A stretch of DNA of 48,329 nt from an uncultured Bacilli bacterium (GCA_934086815.1 CAKOIM010000007.1:1-48329); one strand, 5' to 3'. Counted from the stretch's first letter, positions 15,706 to 25,063 are shown. Made by a program: numbers and translations. The notes: generated from the sequence alone by a model not told the origin.

Positions 15706-16610
15706 TATTCTACCCCCACATCTTCATTATAATACTTTTCACCACTTATTAAGAAAAAAGCATTAATAACAACTATTCCATGTAGAATAATTTGTACATA
15801 CCATAAATCTAACATTTTAATATAGTTTTCTTCCCCTAGCATAAATCTTAAAACAATAACTAATAAATATAGTATTAAGCCAAATCTTAAGAATCTGCCA
15901 TGGAAATTACTTCTATCCATTTGATCTCTATATACACCTTCAACAAGAGAGTCTATATCCATAGACATATTTTCTAATGCTTGACCTGAATCTTTAGCAC
16001 CTTCCTTAGTAATTTGTAAAAATAATTGGTGCATATTCTTTACCATATAAAATGGATATTTAGAATTAAAGTATTGTATTGATTCATCTATTGTTCCATT
16101 TTGATAAGACATTTCAATCATCTTTTTTAAATCACTTAAAACAGGATCTTCTAGTATTCCAGAATCTCTAACACCTTCTAGAGATTTTACAAAACTCTGT
16201 GTTGTATTAAATTCCATTATAACATTAGTTGTATAAGTTTGTATTTGTTCAAATATATATTCACTATATACTCTTTGTAATCTTAGATAAGCTAAATATG
16301 GAATAAAAGCTATTGCCGAAACTGCATATATAACAGCTACGATAATACTATAAAAGTAAAAATATCCTATAACCGCAGCAATACCACCTAATATACCTGC
16401 TTGAGTTAAATACTCACGTGGTGTATATTCTTGTCCTAATTCTTTAGCTTTTTCTCTTACTATTTTAAAAGAATAAGGGGCATATTTATCATACATTTGA
16501 GTTGCATTATTAACAACAAATTTATAAGCATTAGCTCCTGGATTTCTCCGAACAATTAAGACAATAGCTGCAATGATTAAAAGAATTACTAACTCTGGTA
16601 AATAATTCAT
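15705..16610 (-). CDS. tadB: TadB-like platform protein (T2SSF domain)
   Basis: 301 residues with an N-terminal membrane helix, a helix pair near residues 75-110, a T2SSF domain (QIQTYTTNVIMEFNTTQSFVKSLEG; ITKEGAKDSGQALENMSMDID) and two C-terminal helices. Pairs with TadC as the inner-membrane platform of the pilus. Starts 12 bases after tadA with a weak ribosome binding site; likely coupled. Confidence 0.85.
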   Translation of the reverse strand: MNYLPELVILLIIAAIVLIVRRNPGANAYKFVVNNATQMYDKYAPYSFKIVREKAKELGQEYTPREYLTQAGILGGIAAVIGYFYFYSIIVAVIYAVSAIAFIPYLAYLRLQRVYSEYIFEQIQTYTTNVIMEFNTTQSFVKSLEGVRDSGILEDPVLSDLKKMIEMSYQNGTIDESIQYFNSKYPFYMVKNMHQLFLQITKEGAKDSGQALENMSMDIDSLVEGVYRDQMDRSNFHGRFLRFGLILYLLVIVLRFMLGEENYIKMLDLWYVQIILHGIVVINAFFLISGEKYYNEDVGVE

Positions 16611-16622
16611 AAAAACTCCTTT

Positions 16623-17723
16623 CTATAGACTTTCTATTGATTCAATATTTTCATTTTTACTTTCTTTAGACTTAATAAAATAATCTTCTTTTATATCTAC
16701 TCCTTGAACCCCTAAATAATCAATTAAATATTTACTTGGATTGTTAAAGCTGAATTTTCCATCTAAGGCTTTTTTAAATATTATATTAGAACCAGCTTCA
16801 TTGTTATCATCAACAAAAAATTCAACGACTTCAATAATTTCTCTTTGAAATCTTCCTAATTCTTTTGACATATAACCTTTAACGTGAACTCCAATTTGAA
16901 CATATCTATGGATTGATTTTAAAAATTGATCAATATCTTGACTATTTTCAAGCAAACTATATAAACGCATAGGTATATTTAATGCTCTATCAGAGTGGAT
17001 AGTTGAAATAATGTTATGCCCAGAAGATATTGAGTTACGAACTGCTGTAACGGCTTCGGCACTACGAACTTCGGAAAGTAAAATCCATCTTGGGTTTTGT
17101 CGCATACATGTTACTAACACATCACTATAAGATGCAATATTATTTGTTTTCATAGCTACTATATCACGATGAGGAAATATTTTATCTAGGTGAAGTTCTA
17201 GTGTATCTTCAATAGTTATAATTTTTTCATTTTCTTTTGTATGACTAGCTAAGTATTTTACAAGTTCAGTTTTACCAGAACCAGTTTCTCCACTTACTAT
17301 TATATTACAGTGTCCTTCTACACAAGTCATTAAAAAATCGTGTAAATCTTCTGTAACATATTGTTCATTAATAAGCTTTTCTTTATTAAGACGGATTTTG
17401 GCAGGCGTCTTTCTTATAACACAACATATACCATTTGTAGCAATAGATTCATGAACAAAGTTTAAACGTAACTCTGCAGATTCTGCATCCAAAAATGGAT
17501 GTGCCATATTAAATGTTTTTCCCATTACATTGGAACATTGAAAAGCTAGCTTTTCCATTAAAGCATTATTAATTTCTGGTCTTTCGACTCTATAAACACC
17601 TTTATCAAGAGTTTTTAGCCACACTTGACCTCCGTTTGAATACGAAACGTCAGTTACATTATCTTCCTCTAAAAACTCTTTTAAAGGCCCAAAATCTATT
17701 TGTGAAAATATAGCATCATTCAC
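16623..17723 (-). CDS. tadA: TadA/CpaF-like pilus assembly ATPase
   Basis: 366 residues from GTG 17723, six bases after agaggtg (upstream in-frame GTG would remove spacing). Walker A GETGSGKT near residue 145-152, Asp box (ITIEDTLELHL), Walker B-like ILLSEVRSAEA and His box STIHSDRA near residue 243 are all intact. These hexameric secretion ATPases power assembly of Tad pili. Slightly short at the N-terminus compared with Gram-negative CpaF. This is the anchor gene for calling the locus a Tad system. Confidence 0.93.
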   Translation of the reverse strand: MNDAIFSQIDFGPLKEFLEEDNVTDVSYSNGGQVWLKTLDKGVYRVERPEINNALMEKLAFQCSNVMGKTFNMAHPFLDAESAELRLNFVHESIATNGICCVIRKTPAKIRLNKEKLINEQYVTEDLHDFLMTCVEGHCNIIVSGETGSGKTELVKYLASHTKENEKIITIEDTLELHLDKIFPHRDIVAMKTNNIASYSDVLVTCMRQNPRWILLSEVRSAEAVTAVRNSISSGHNIISTIHSDRALNIPMRLYSLLENSQDIDQFLKSIHRYVQIGVHVKGYMSKELGRFQREIIEVVEFFVDDNNEAGSNIIFKKALDGKFSFNNPSKYLIDYLGVQGVDIKEDYFIKSKESKNENIESIESL

Positions 17724-17737
17724 AAGTATCACCTCTT

Positions 17738-18577
17738 TTATTCATTTGTTTCATTATTTTGTGTTGTATTATCCGTATTAGTTTTTGTATCTTTATTATC
17801 TACATCATAATCAACAGTTACTTGTCTTGCTAAACTATCTATTACAGTTACAAGTCTTGTGTTAGTAATTTCAGTTTTAGCATTTTCTTCTTCATTATTT
17901 TTATTTATAGGAACTGGATATAAAACCATTCCACTTAAATATTCAATTTTCTTTAAATATTCATACATTGTTGTATCTACGGCAAAAGATAACCAAGCCG
18001 GATTTTTACCTTCCGTTCCATCAAACACATTAGAACCCTTAGAATCTTTTACACTTATAACTTCAATATTTGAAATAAATTCTTCATAAACATATTTATT
18101 ATTAACTTCTGTTTTAAGCCATAAATCTATTTTATCACCTGGATAAATTGAATTAGCATAAGTTGTTGCATTGTCAACTTGTAACCAATATTGTCTATAA
18201 CCTTCAGGTATAATTTCTAAGTCACGATTAACCAATTTACTTTTTTCTACAACTTGATCTTTATAAAACATAGCACCTTTTGTAATTGATGTATTATTAT
18301 TTACATAATAACCAACTAGTTGAGCTGGATTTACAACAACACTAGCTTTTTTTAAAACATCACTATTAACTTCCACATATTCAATATCATCTTTAGTAAT
18401 TATTGTACCTGCAATAATTGTTTTTGCCGCAACAGGTACTCTTTGAGGTTTTACAGCTTTATCTAAAGTCATACTATAAACAAACCATAAAGCTATGACT
18501 CCGGCTATAACAGCAAGTATTGTAACAGTATTTCGATTTAAAAATAATGTTTTAATCTTAGCAACTAAATTATTCAT
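17738..18577 (-). CDS. CpaB/RcpC-like SAF-domain protein, copy 1
   Basis: 279 residues: cytosolic basic N-terminus, a transmembrane helix (about 17-35), then a SAF domain (VPVAAKTIIAGTIITKDDIEYVEV) and a beta-rich external domain (YANSIYPGDKIDLWL), ending in an Asn/Thr-rich tail. CpaB-type proteins usually work with the outer-membrane secretin of Tad systems; no secretin gene is here, consistent with a monoderm cell. Homologous along its length to the next gene upstream. TAATG overlap with that gene. Confidence 0.85.
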   Translation of the reverse strand: MNNLVAKIKTLFLNRNTVTILAVIAGVIALWFVYSMTLDKAVKPQRVPVAAKTIIAGTIITKDDIEYVEVNSDVLKKASVVVNPAQLVGYYVNNNTSITKGAMFYKDQVVEKSKLVNRDLEIIPEGYRQYWLQVDNATTYANSIYPGDKIDLWLKTEVNNKYVYEEFISNIEVISVKDSKGSNVFDGTEGKNPAWLSFAVDTTMYEYLKKIEYLSGMVLYPVPINKNNEEENAKTEITNTRLVTVIDSLARQVTVDYDVDNKDTKTNTDNTTQNNETNE

Positions 18578-19350
18578 TATCCTTCCATCCTTTCTGATTC
18601 ATTCATAATTATATTTAATAATTCTTGACTAGAATATTGTGTCGAACCAGTGTCCGGATTTACTAAATTATTTTTAGGAACAGGAATAACGGATACTCCG
18701 GAAATAAATTCTGTCATTTTTAAATATCTATACATTTCTGTTGGAACTGCAAACAATAACCAAGCCGGTGTTCTACCACTTGTAACATCAAATACATTTT
18801 CTCCAGCACTATCTCTTACAGCAAGAACTTCAACATTAGAAATAAATTCCCCAAATACTAATAAACTATTTTCTGTTGTTTTCATCCATAAGTCAATTAT
18901 ATCGCCTGGAAAAATTGAATTAGCATAAGTACTAGTATTATCAACTTTCAATTGATAAATTGTGTAACCTTCAGGTATTTCATCAAATATCGCGTTAGGA
19001 AGTTCTTTTTTTTCAACAACTTGAGTAGTATAAAACATTCCTCCCTTAGGAATTGATGTACCAGTAGTAACAAATTTACCAATTAAATTGTTAATATCTG
19101 TCTTTTTATAAACATCAGCACTTTTTAAAAACTTATTACTTACCTTTACATATTCAATATCATCTTTAGTAATTTCATTCGTAGCTAAAAGTTCCTTTTT
19201 AGCTACTGGAACAACGACAGGATTAACTTGATTGTTAACCCTATATAAGTAAAATCCTACAAGTACTGCTAGTCCAGCAACTACACCAACTATTGTAACA
19301 GTAGTTTTATTTGTAAAAAATCTTTGAAATGTTTTAACTAAACCACTCAT
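18577..19350 (-). CDS. CpaB/RcpC-like SAF-domain protein, copy 2
   Basis: 257 residues from the second of two adjacent ATGs (19350), five bases after aaaggagg. Same plan as copy 1: helix at about 16-35, SAF segment (NEITKDDIEYVKVSNKFL), YANSIFPGDIIDLWMKT and a PVPKNN stretch. The two copies share much of the external domain but lack obvious recent identity, so this is an old duplication, perhaps forming a hetero-oligomer around the pilus exit. Confidence 0.85.
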   Translation of the reverse strand: MSGLVKTFQRFFTNKTTVTIVGVVAGLAVLVGFYLYRVNNQVNPVVVPVAKKELLATNEITKDDIEYVKVSNKFLKSADVYKKTDINNLIGKFVTTGTSIPKGGMFYTTQVVEKKELPNAIFDEIPEGYTIYQLKVDNTSTYANSIFPGDIIDLWMKTTENSLLVFGEFISNVEVLAVRDSAGENVFDVTSGRTPAWLLFAVPTEMYRYLKMTEFISGVSVIPVPKNNLVNPDTGSTQYSSQELLNIIMNESERMEG

Positions 19351-19364
19351 CATTTCCTCCTTTA

Positions 19365-19781
19365 TTATTCTTCTTCAAGTACATTACCCTCAACAATTGC
19401 ATCTATTTTTTCAACCATATCAACGCTTGTTGCATCTCCCATAACATTAAAGCTATTTGATTTACTCTTAATTTCTACACTAGCTTTAGGAGGGGCTTCG
19501 TAAACCCCGTAAAAGCTAATTGTATATGTTGTTGATAATGAAGCTGTTTCAGCAAATCTTCGCATAAAGCTTTCATAAAATTTTTCTTTATTTATTTTTA
19601 CTTCACCATAGGTTCTATAATAAGAATAGTCAACAGCATCTATCAAAGCTGCATCAGTAATTTCTTTTATAACATAATAATCTTGTGTACTAGTTGTTGT
19701 AACATTTTGAACTAATAACATTATTACGACTATAACTATTCCTAATAAGATTAACCAATATGCCCAGAAAGCATTTTTCAT
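19365..19781 (-). CDS. TadE-like membrane-anchored minor pilin
   Basis: 138 residues: MKNAFWAYWLILLGIVIVVIML helix at the extreme N-terminus, then an external segment (DAALIDAVDYSYYRTYGEV) that resembles TadE proteins and a Ser/Thr/Val-rich region without Cys. Placed between the giant secreted protein and the CpaB pair, 10 and 14 bases from its neighbours. Function as minor pilin or assembly factor is inferred. Confidence 0.7.
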   Translation of the reverse strand: MKNAFWAYWLILLGIVIVVIMLLVQNVTTTSTQDYYVIKEITDAALIDAVDYSYYRTYGEVKINKEKFYESFMRRFAETASLSTTYTISFYGVYEAPPKASVEIKSKSNSFNVMGDATSVDMVEKIDAIVEGNVLEEE

Positions 19782-19791
19782 CTAATCACCC

Positions 19792-22700
19792 CTATTTCCA
19801 TGAAGGACCACCTAATACTTGATAAGTTTCTCCAGTATCAGCATCACTCTTAACCGCACTACCAACTTCATTTTTATTAAGTGTTAGGAATCCATCCCAA
19901 AGTGTCCAATATCCTTTATCTGATTCTTTATACTTTGTATAATTTTTTCTTTCAGCATCTGTTTTTGGACGTTTATTTACAGTTACTTCATCACTGAATT
20001 TTTCAACTAATGTATCTATATTTTTACTATAACAGTAAATATTTTTATATGTTTGTCCATCTATTTTAGCATCATAACATGTAAGAGATGAATCTAAGTA
20101 ACCACCTTTACCTTTGGCCGCTTCATTCCATTTAAGAATTTCACGTGTTACTTCAGGTGTCATTTTTACACTAAATGCTAAAGAAGAATCTTCACTAGTT
20201 TTATCATCTTGATAAATCATTTCATTTGTTTCTTTAATTTCTGAAATTGTTTTTGATGCTTTACTATTTAATAATTCCAATGCTTTCATACTACTTGAAG
20301 TAATCCAGTTATAACCAAATGTTCTTCCAACACTATCAAAGTTTGTTGTTGATACTGTCTTTACATTTAATTTTAATTCATCAAGATTAAACACACAGTT
20401 AACACATGTAAATTTACAGTCTGGACATTCTTTCCATTCACAAACATCATCATCACAAATAAATTCGCAGTTCGGACATTCCTTAGGTCGGCAAGAAGAT
20501 TTATAATAACACTTATAGTTTCCGTCAAATGTTGTTTCTATACCATTTTGATTTTGAGCATAAGCAACACTTCCTTCTGTTAGTCCTTCTTCAAGTGTAT
20601 AATCAATTAATCTGCCATATTTATCTTTAGCATCGTAAAATTCTCCAAGACCTTGTAACATTAATCTAAATTTACCTCCACCAACTGTACTAGTTGATAC
20701 TGGTAACGCATTTTCTAATGCCGCTAATTGTAATTTATCTCCATCATAACCACTATTAACAGTTATCTTACCATTTGCAGCGATTTGATAGAATGATGTA
20801 GGTGAAATATAATCTTGTTCTTTTTCTACCGTTCTCTTAATATAAGTAGCAGTTGATATTTTTCTCGTATTTCCTGTACATCCCTTTTCATCACATACAG
20901 TATATTGTTTAGTTGTAAACACTTTGTCAAATTCTGAACTATAATTATATTCATCTCTTTTATATTTATCTTTATCATCTAATTTTCCATCATAATTTAC
21001 AGCTTCAACTTGACATTCATATTTTTCATTAATATCACCTGTACACACTGTAATTGATGACGTTTCTTTTAATGTATCTTCTTTAGCTACTAAATATTTT
21101 GCTTGATCATCTAGCAATTCATAATATGGTGTTAAATACACATCTTCATATCTATTTTCATCATAATAGAATTCCAATTTTTGTGCAAATTTATAATTAT
21201 TTGTCCACCCAGTAGTACAAGCATTTAAATTGGCAATAGCTTTTTTATATGCAACCATTCCCTCTTTCATCATATTTTCGCCTTTTTTTCTTTCATCTGC
21301 TATTTCACTTTTAATATACGATTTACTTGATCCCTTTGAACATGATCCCCTACAATGACAAGATCTTTTTCCATCAGAACTTGTTGAACAACTTCTTCTT
21401 TTACAACTTCCACTATATCCATAATGATATGAAAACTCTGTAGCCTTTACGGCAACTACACCATCAGCATTTACTTCACCAGGTTCTATTCCATCATAAT
21501 TTCCTGATTTTTCATACCATGATTGCGAACACCCATTACATCCAGAACAACTTTTGTCTTCATAATCAGCAGCTTCAGCTGCTTTAGCTTTCAATACTAG
21601 ATTATATCCCTCAATCATATTCTTTTGAGCAGCTGTTATGTCTTCAATATATTTTTCCTTATTTATACTTTGATCAACTTTTGTAGAAGCTGTATAACAA
21701 TCTTTAGATCCCTTTATACTACTCTTTAATTGGAAATATCCTCCACAAACAACATCTTCAATAATAGGATTTAATTTAATTGCAGCATAATCTTCTTTGC
21801 AAAATATTTTACAATAAGAATTATCTTCACTAACGCCTTTTTCTCCATTACCTTTATTATTTTCTTCAATTGATTGATAACTATTTCCAGCTTCATCTTT
21901 ATTATTTAAAATACATTTTTTAATATCTTCAGGAGCTTTTATTTTTGCCGTAGTTTTTTCAGAATCTTCTGAACAAATTGGAACTTGTAATTCAGTTTCA
22001 CAAACAACTCCACCATTACAATTTATCATACCACTAGCACTACCAGTAGTCGGAGCGTTACCTTCATCAAGTGATTTTGCTATTGCAAAAAATCTTTGCT
22101 TATTATTACCTTGAGGATCTTTTAAAATAACCCCCTTTAAATCATTCCCTGTATTATAATAATCATATTTCAATTCAAATTCAGTATTTTTACAATCATC
22201 AGTTATTTTTCTTTCATACATGAATCTTAAATTAATTTTACCCGTTTTTAAGCCATTTTCATTTTTAAGTACAGAAGATATGTCAGAATCAGATTTCAAT
22301 TCTTGCCAATTATTTGAATCTCCAGAGTACTCTATAGCCCCAAGGGTTATTCCATCAGCGCTACAAGTAGGACATTCAACCCTAACATTTTTTATATAGC
22401 CTGTTTGCCCATCCATATTTTTCACATCAAGAGTTGCATACATATATTGTTTTTGTACTGTATCATCTTCATCTATTGTAACAATTGAGGCATATTTTTT
22501 GGCTGTACTTGAAGTTTCTTTTTTACCCACTACTTCGCTTCCATTAATTTTACCAACAATTGAAAAATTCGAAGTATTTTTATTTGCATAATCGCTTTGT
22601 GCTTTAACAGCCATTTTAAACAATTTTTGTGCTGCTAATATAACATTATATGAAGGGCTTCCTTCACCAGCTGGCACCAAATTTGTTTTCCCATCATACC

Positions 22701-23328
22701 AACTGTAAAAACTAGCAATTGTTTTTTCTACACAACTTTTATTTTTACAATTTCTTATATAATAATTTGATGAATAACTTCCTTCTGAACCATAATACAT
22801 TCCAGACCATCTTATCGCTAAAGTTACTAAAGATGAAGCCTTTGCTTTATATTGTGCAGTTAGCTGTGTAACCTGTTTTCCATTATGGTTTGCAAATGTA
22901 AACGCTCTTGATGCAATACTTGTTGCTAAATATAGTTCATCGCCACTAACAACAGTTCCATTATCTAATTTTAAACTACTGTTAAATTGATTATACCCGT
23001 TACTTAAAATAGCTAAAATACCATTATCATAAGCATTTATATGATCTTGTTGAGAATTAGACCCCAATACTCTACCAACTTCATAATTACCTCCACCGTA
23101 GTTAGCCGGATCTTCACAATATGCTGTATATTGTTTACCATTATATGTAGTATAATATTTTAATTCTCCATTATATGTATATCCGCCATAAGAGAATCCT
23201 TGAGTATTAGCCGTACCATTTTTTACAACATTAAATTTACTTCCTTTAGAAAAGTCAACAGCACTAACGCTATTAACACCAAATAACATTAACGCACTAA
23301 ATAAACAAACTAAATTCCTCTTTTTCAT
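19792..23328 (-). CDS. Giant Cys-rich secreted protein with a thioester-domain-like N-terminus
   Basis: 1178 residues. Signal peptide 1-23 (ending NSVSA). Residues about 40-180 resemble Gram-positive thioester adhesin domains: AYCEDP with Cys71, and LYLATSIASRAFTF at 133-146 where TQxA-type proteins carry the cross-linking Gln. Here the motif is TSIA, so the Gln is absent and a thioester is unlikely. Further on are dense Cys clusters, including CSGCNGC, SCHCRGSC, and a long run with CPNC, CDDDVC and CPDC near residue 970. There is no LPXTG motif and no C-terminal membrane helix. It starts in an ATGA overlap with the anchored protein gene and is followed at once by pilus genes, so it is probably a pilus-tip or pilus-associated adhesin. 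Confidence 0.8.
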   Translation of the reverse strand: MKKRNLVCLFSALMLFGVNSVSAVDFSKGSKFNVVKNGTANTQGFSYGGYTYNGELKYYTTYNGKQYTAYCEDPANYGGGNYEVGRVLGSNSQQDHINAYDNGILAILSNGYNQFNSSLKLDNGTVVSGDELYLATSIASRAFTFANHNGKQVTQLTAQYKAKASSLVTLAIRWSGMYYGSEGSYSSNYYIRNCKNKSCVEKTIASFYSWYDGKTNLVPAGEGSPSYNVILAAQKLFKMAVKAQSDYANKNTSNFSIVGKINGSEVVGKKETSSTAKKYASIVTIDEDDTVQKQYMYATLDVKNMDGQTGYIKNVRVECPTCSADGITLGAIEYSGDSNNWQELKSDSDISSVLKNENGLKTGKINLRFMYERKITDDCKNTEFELKYDYYNTGNDLKGVILKDPQGNNKQRFFAIAKSLDEGNAPTTGSASGMINCNGGVVCETELQVPICSEDSEKTTAKIKAPEDIKKCILNNKDEAGNSYQSIEENNKGNGEKGVSEDNSYCKIFCKEDYAAIKLNPIIEDVVCGGYFQLKSSIKGSKDCYTASTKVDQSINKEKYIEDITAAQKNMIEGYNLVLKAKAAEAADYEDKSCSGCNGCSQSWYEKSGNYDGIEPGEVNADGVVAVKATEFSYHYGYSGSCKRRSCSTSSDGKRSCHCRGSCSKGSSKSYIKSEIADERKKGENMMKEGMVAYKKAIANLNACTTGWTNNYKFAQKLEFYYDENRYEDVYLTPYYELLDDQAKYLVAKEDTLKETSSITVCTGDINEKYECQVEAVNYDGKLDDKDKYKRDEYNYSSEFDKVFTTKQYTVCDEKGCTGNTRKISTATYIKRTVEKEQDYISPTSFYQIAANGKITVNSGYDGDKLQLAALENALPVSTSTVGGGKFRLMLQGLGEFYDAKDKYGRLIDYTLEEGLTEGSVAYAQNQNGIETTFDGNYKCYYKSSCRPKECPNCEFICDDDVCEWKECPDCKFTCVNCVFNLDELKLNVKTVSTTNFDSVGRTFGYNWITSSSMKALELLNSKASKTISEIKETNEMIYQDDKTSEDSSLAFSVKMTPEVTREILKWNEAAKGKGGYLDSSLTCYDAKIDGQTYKNIYCYSKNIDTLVEKFSDEVTVNKRPKTDAERKNYTKYKESDKGYWTLWDGFLTLNKNEVGSAVKSDADTGETYQVLGGPSWK

Positions 23329-24080
23329 ATTATACTTCTCCTTCTCTTTCTTATGATTACAACCGTTGTAATTGCACCACCAGCAACTACAATTACTCCC
23401 CCTGTAATAAATGCTACTTTATGTTTAACAATAAAGTTTCCTGCCTTTTCATACCATTTCAATTTTTCTTCAATTTCTTTAGTTTCTTTTTTTTCAATTT
23501 CTTTATTCACTTTACCAACAAAATATTCAAATTCCACCTCGTCAAATGTTACATATCTTTGACACATATAATACTCTTCTAATCCTTCACACAAACTATA
23601 TTCCGAATAATCATTATATCTCGGTAAAGTTAAGTACAAAGTTTTAAAACTTTCACCTGCACAACCTGTTACATCACTCGATTTCACAACAATTGAAAAC
23701 TTTGTTACTTGTGATTTATCTTCATATTCTATTGTCAACTTCCCATTATCAGTATTGGCATATGTATAAGTCGAAGTCTCTCCTGTTACTTCATTTTTCA
23801 TTTCAATATAAAAATTTTCTGTTAAATTTAAAACATTAATTTGAAAATAATCTGTTGTTGGAACCCAGTTAGCTTCCTCTTCCGTACCAATAATTGCATC
23901 CGGCGGACCATACAAACTTGGATCCAATTTTTTTTGTAATATTTCATAATTTACCTTAACATTAGCCACTTCATTATTTAGCTTTGCCTTTTGTTCATAA
24001 TTACAACTTTCTGCTAAAACATTTCCGCTAAAAATTAAGAATAAAAACATAAATAATGCTAATTCACGTAATCTTCCCAT
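23325..24080 (-). CDS. Secreted protein with C-terminal membrane anchor, first gene of the pilus operon
   Basis: 251 residues: signal peptide (about 1-23, ending VLAES), an external domain with four later Cys (VTGCAGE, SLCEGLEEYYMC), a charged helix (about 188-210), a transmembrane helix (about 218-243) and a basic cytosolic tail RKRRR. Topology is that of a wall/membrane-tethered surface protein, N-out. Its TGA stop overlaps the start of the giant protein (ATGA), implying stoichiometric production and probable partnership, for example anchoring that otherwise anchorless protein. No family recognised. Confidence 0.78.
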   Translation of the reverse strand: MGRLRELALFMFLFLIFSGNVLAESCNYEQKAKLNNEVANVKVNYEILQKKLDPSLYGPPDAIIGTEEEANWVPTTDYFQINVLNLTENFYIEMKNEVTGETSTYTYANTDNGKLTIEYEDKSQVTKFSIVVKSSDVTGCAGESFKTLYLTLPRYNDYSEYSLCEGLEEYYMCQRYVTFDEVEFEYFVGKVNKEIEKKETKEIEEKLKWYEKAGNFIVKHKVAFITGGVIVVAGGAITTVVIIRKRRRSII

Positions 24081-24100
24081 CTCGACACCTACCTAGATTA

Positions 24101-24129
24101 AGTCTACCATAAATACACGCGTATTTCAA
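24101..24129 (-). promoter_or_regulatory. Promoter of the pilus operon with an operator-like inverted repeat
   Basis: On the minus strand TTGAAA (24129-24124), a 17-base spacer, TAGACT (24106-24101). Inside the spacer sits aaatac-acgc-gtattt (24111-24126), a perfect 6-bp inverted repeat around a GC-rich centre that stands out in this AT-rich DNA. A repressor or activator site is likely. The gene start is about 20 bases downstream of the -10. Confidence 0.75.
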
Positions 24130-24202
24130 GAATAATATAAGAGGGTAAAACAAATAATTAACAAGCAATTAACAGATAAATTGTTAAATAATTTTTTAAG
24201 AA

Positions 24203-24231
24203 TTGTCATTCATATTAAATTATGTTATGAT
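24203..24231 (+). promoter_or_regulatory. Sigma-A promoter of the phosphoesterase-like gene
   Basis: TTGTCA (24203-24208), 17-base spacer, TATGAT (24226-24231) with a TG one base before the -10. It argues for a start at 24248 or 24260 and not at the ATG inside the -10. Upstream lie a repeat of aattaac and an inverted repeat ttaaca/tgttaa (24168-24186), between the two divergent promoters. Confidence 0.72.
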
Positions 24232-24259
24232 TAAAAAAAATAAGAAAATGGTGTATATA

Positions 24260-25063
24260 ATGAAGAAAGTAATAGTAATTTTTATAGTAATAATAAGTAT
24301 TTTTTTTATAAATGGATATTTAATTAATACCCACACTTTTAAAGTAACTAATAAAAATATAACTATTACCAATTTACCTGAATCATATAAAGGTTTTAAA
24401 ATTATGCAAATAAGTGATTTACTAATATCCTCTAGTAAAGATATTGAAATGCTTGAAAGTATTGTCAAGAAAGTAAATGATAACAAAGTAAATATTATTG
24501 TTTTTACCGGAGATTTATTTAATAGTAAATTTACTCCGAGTAATGAAGAAATAAATAATATAACAAAGATTTTAAATGAACTAGATTGTAAACTATATAA
24601 ATATGCAGTTATTGGAGACAACGATAATAATGAAACATATAAAAATATAATGAATAATATAAATTTTCAAGTGCTTGATAATGCTTCGACATATGTGTTT
24701 TACAAAGATATAAAGCCAATTAAAATAAGTGGAGTTACAAATACTGAAAATATTGATAATACCCTAGCTACTGAAGATAACTACGAAACTGCCTTTAATC
24801 TTGTTATAACTCATTATCCAGATTATATGGATGAATTAAAAGACAAAAATATTGATGTAATTTTAGCGGGACATACTCTTAACGGACAAATAAAAATACC
24901 CTTTTATGGGGGTATAATTAAACAAAAACTTGGTAAAAATTATTTAAATAATGAATACGAAATAAATAATACAAAAATGTTTATTTCAAGTGGAATAGGT
25001 ACAAACAATCTTAAATTCAGATTATTTAATAAACCCGAAATAAATTTATTTACTTTTTATTAA
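24260..25063 (+). CDS. Metallophosphoesterase-like protein with missing metal ligands
   Basis: 267 residues with an N-terminal membrane helix (about 3-20), then the calcineurin-like fold of YkuE-type enzymes. The expected motifs are altered: DxH reads DLL (53-55), GDxx is kept (84-85), GNHD/E reads GDND (119-122), the GxH His185 is kept in VITHYP, and GHTHGGQ reads GHTLNGQ (204-210). Loss of the first and last His suggests a catalytically impaired or repurposed protein. Start at 24260 fits the promoter; the ribosome binding site is weak. Its stop overlaps the convergent gene by 14 bases. Confidence 0.8.
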   Translation: MKKVIVIFIVIISIFFINGYLINTHTFKVTNKNITITNLPESYKGFKIMQISDLLISSSKDIEMLESIVKKVNDNKVNIIVFTGDLFNSKFTPSNEEINNITKILNELDCKLYKYAVIGDNDNNETYKNIMNNINFQVLDNASTYVFYKDIKPIKISGVTNTENIDNTLATEDNYETAFNLVITHYPDYMDELKDKNIDVILAGHTLNGQIKIPFYGGIIKQKLGKNYLNNEYEINNTKMFISSGIGTNNLKFRLFNKPEINLFTFY

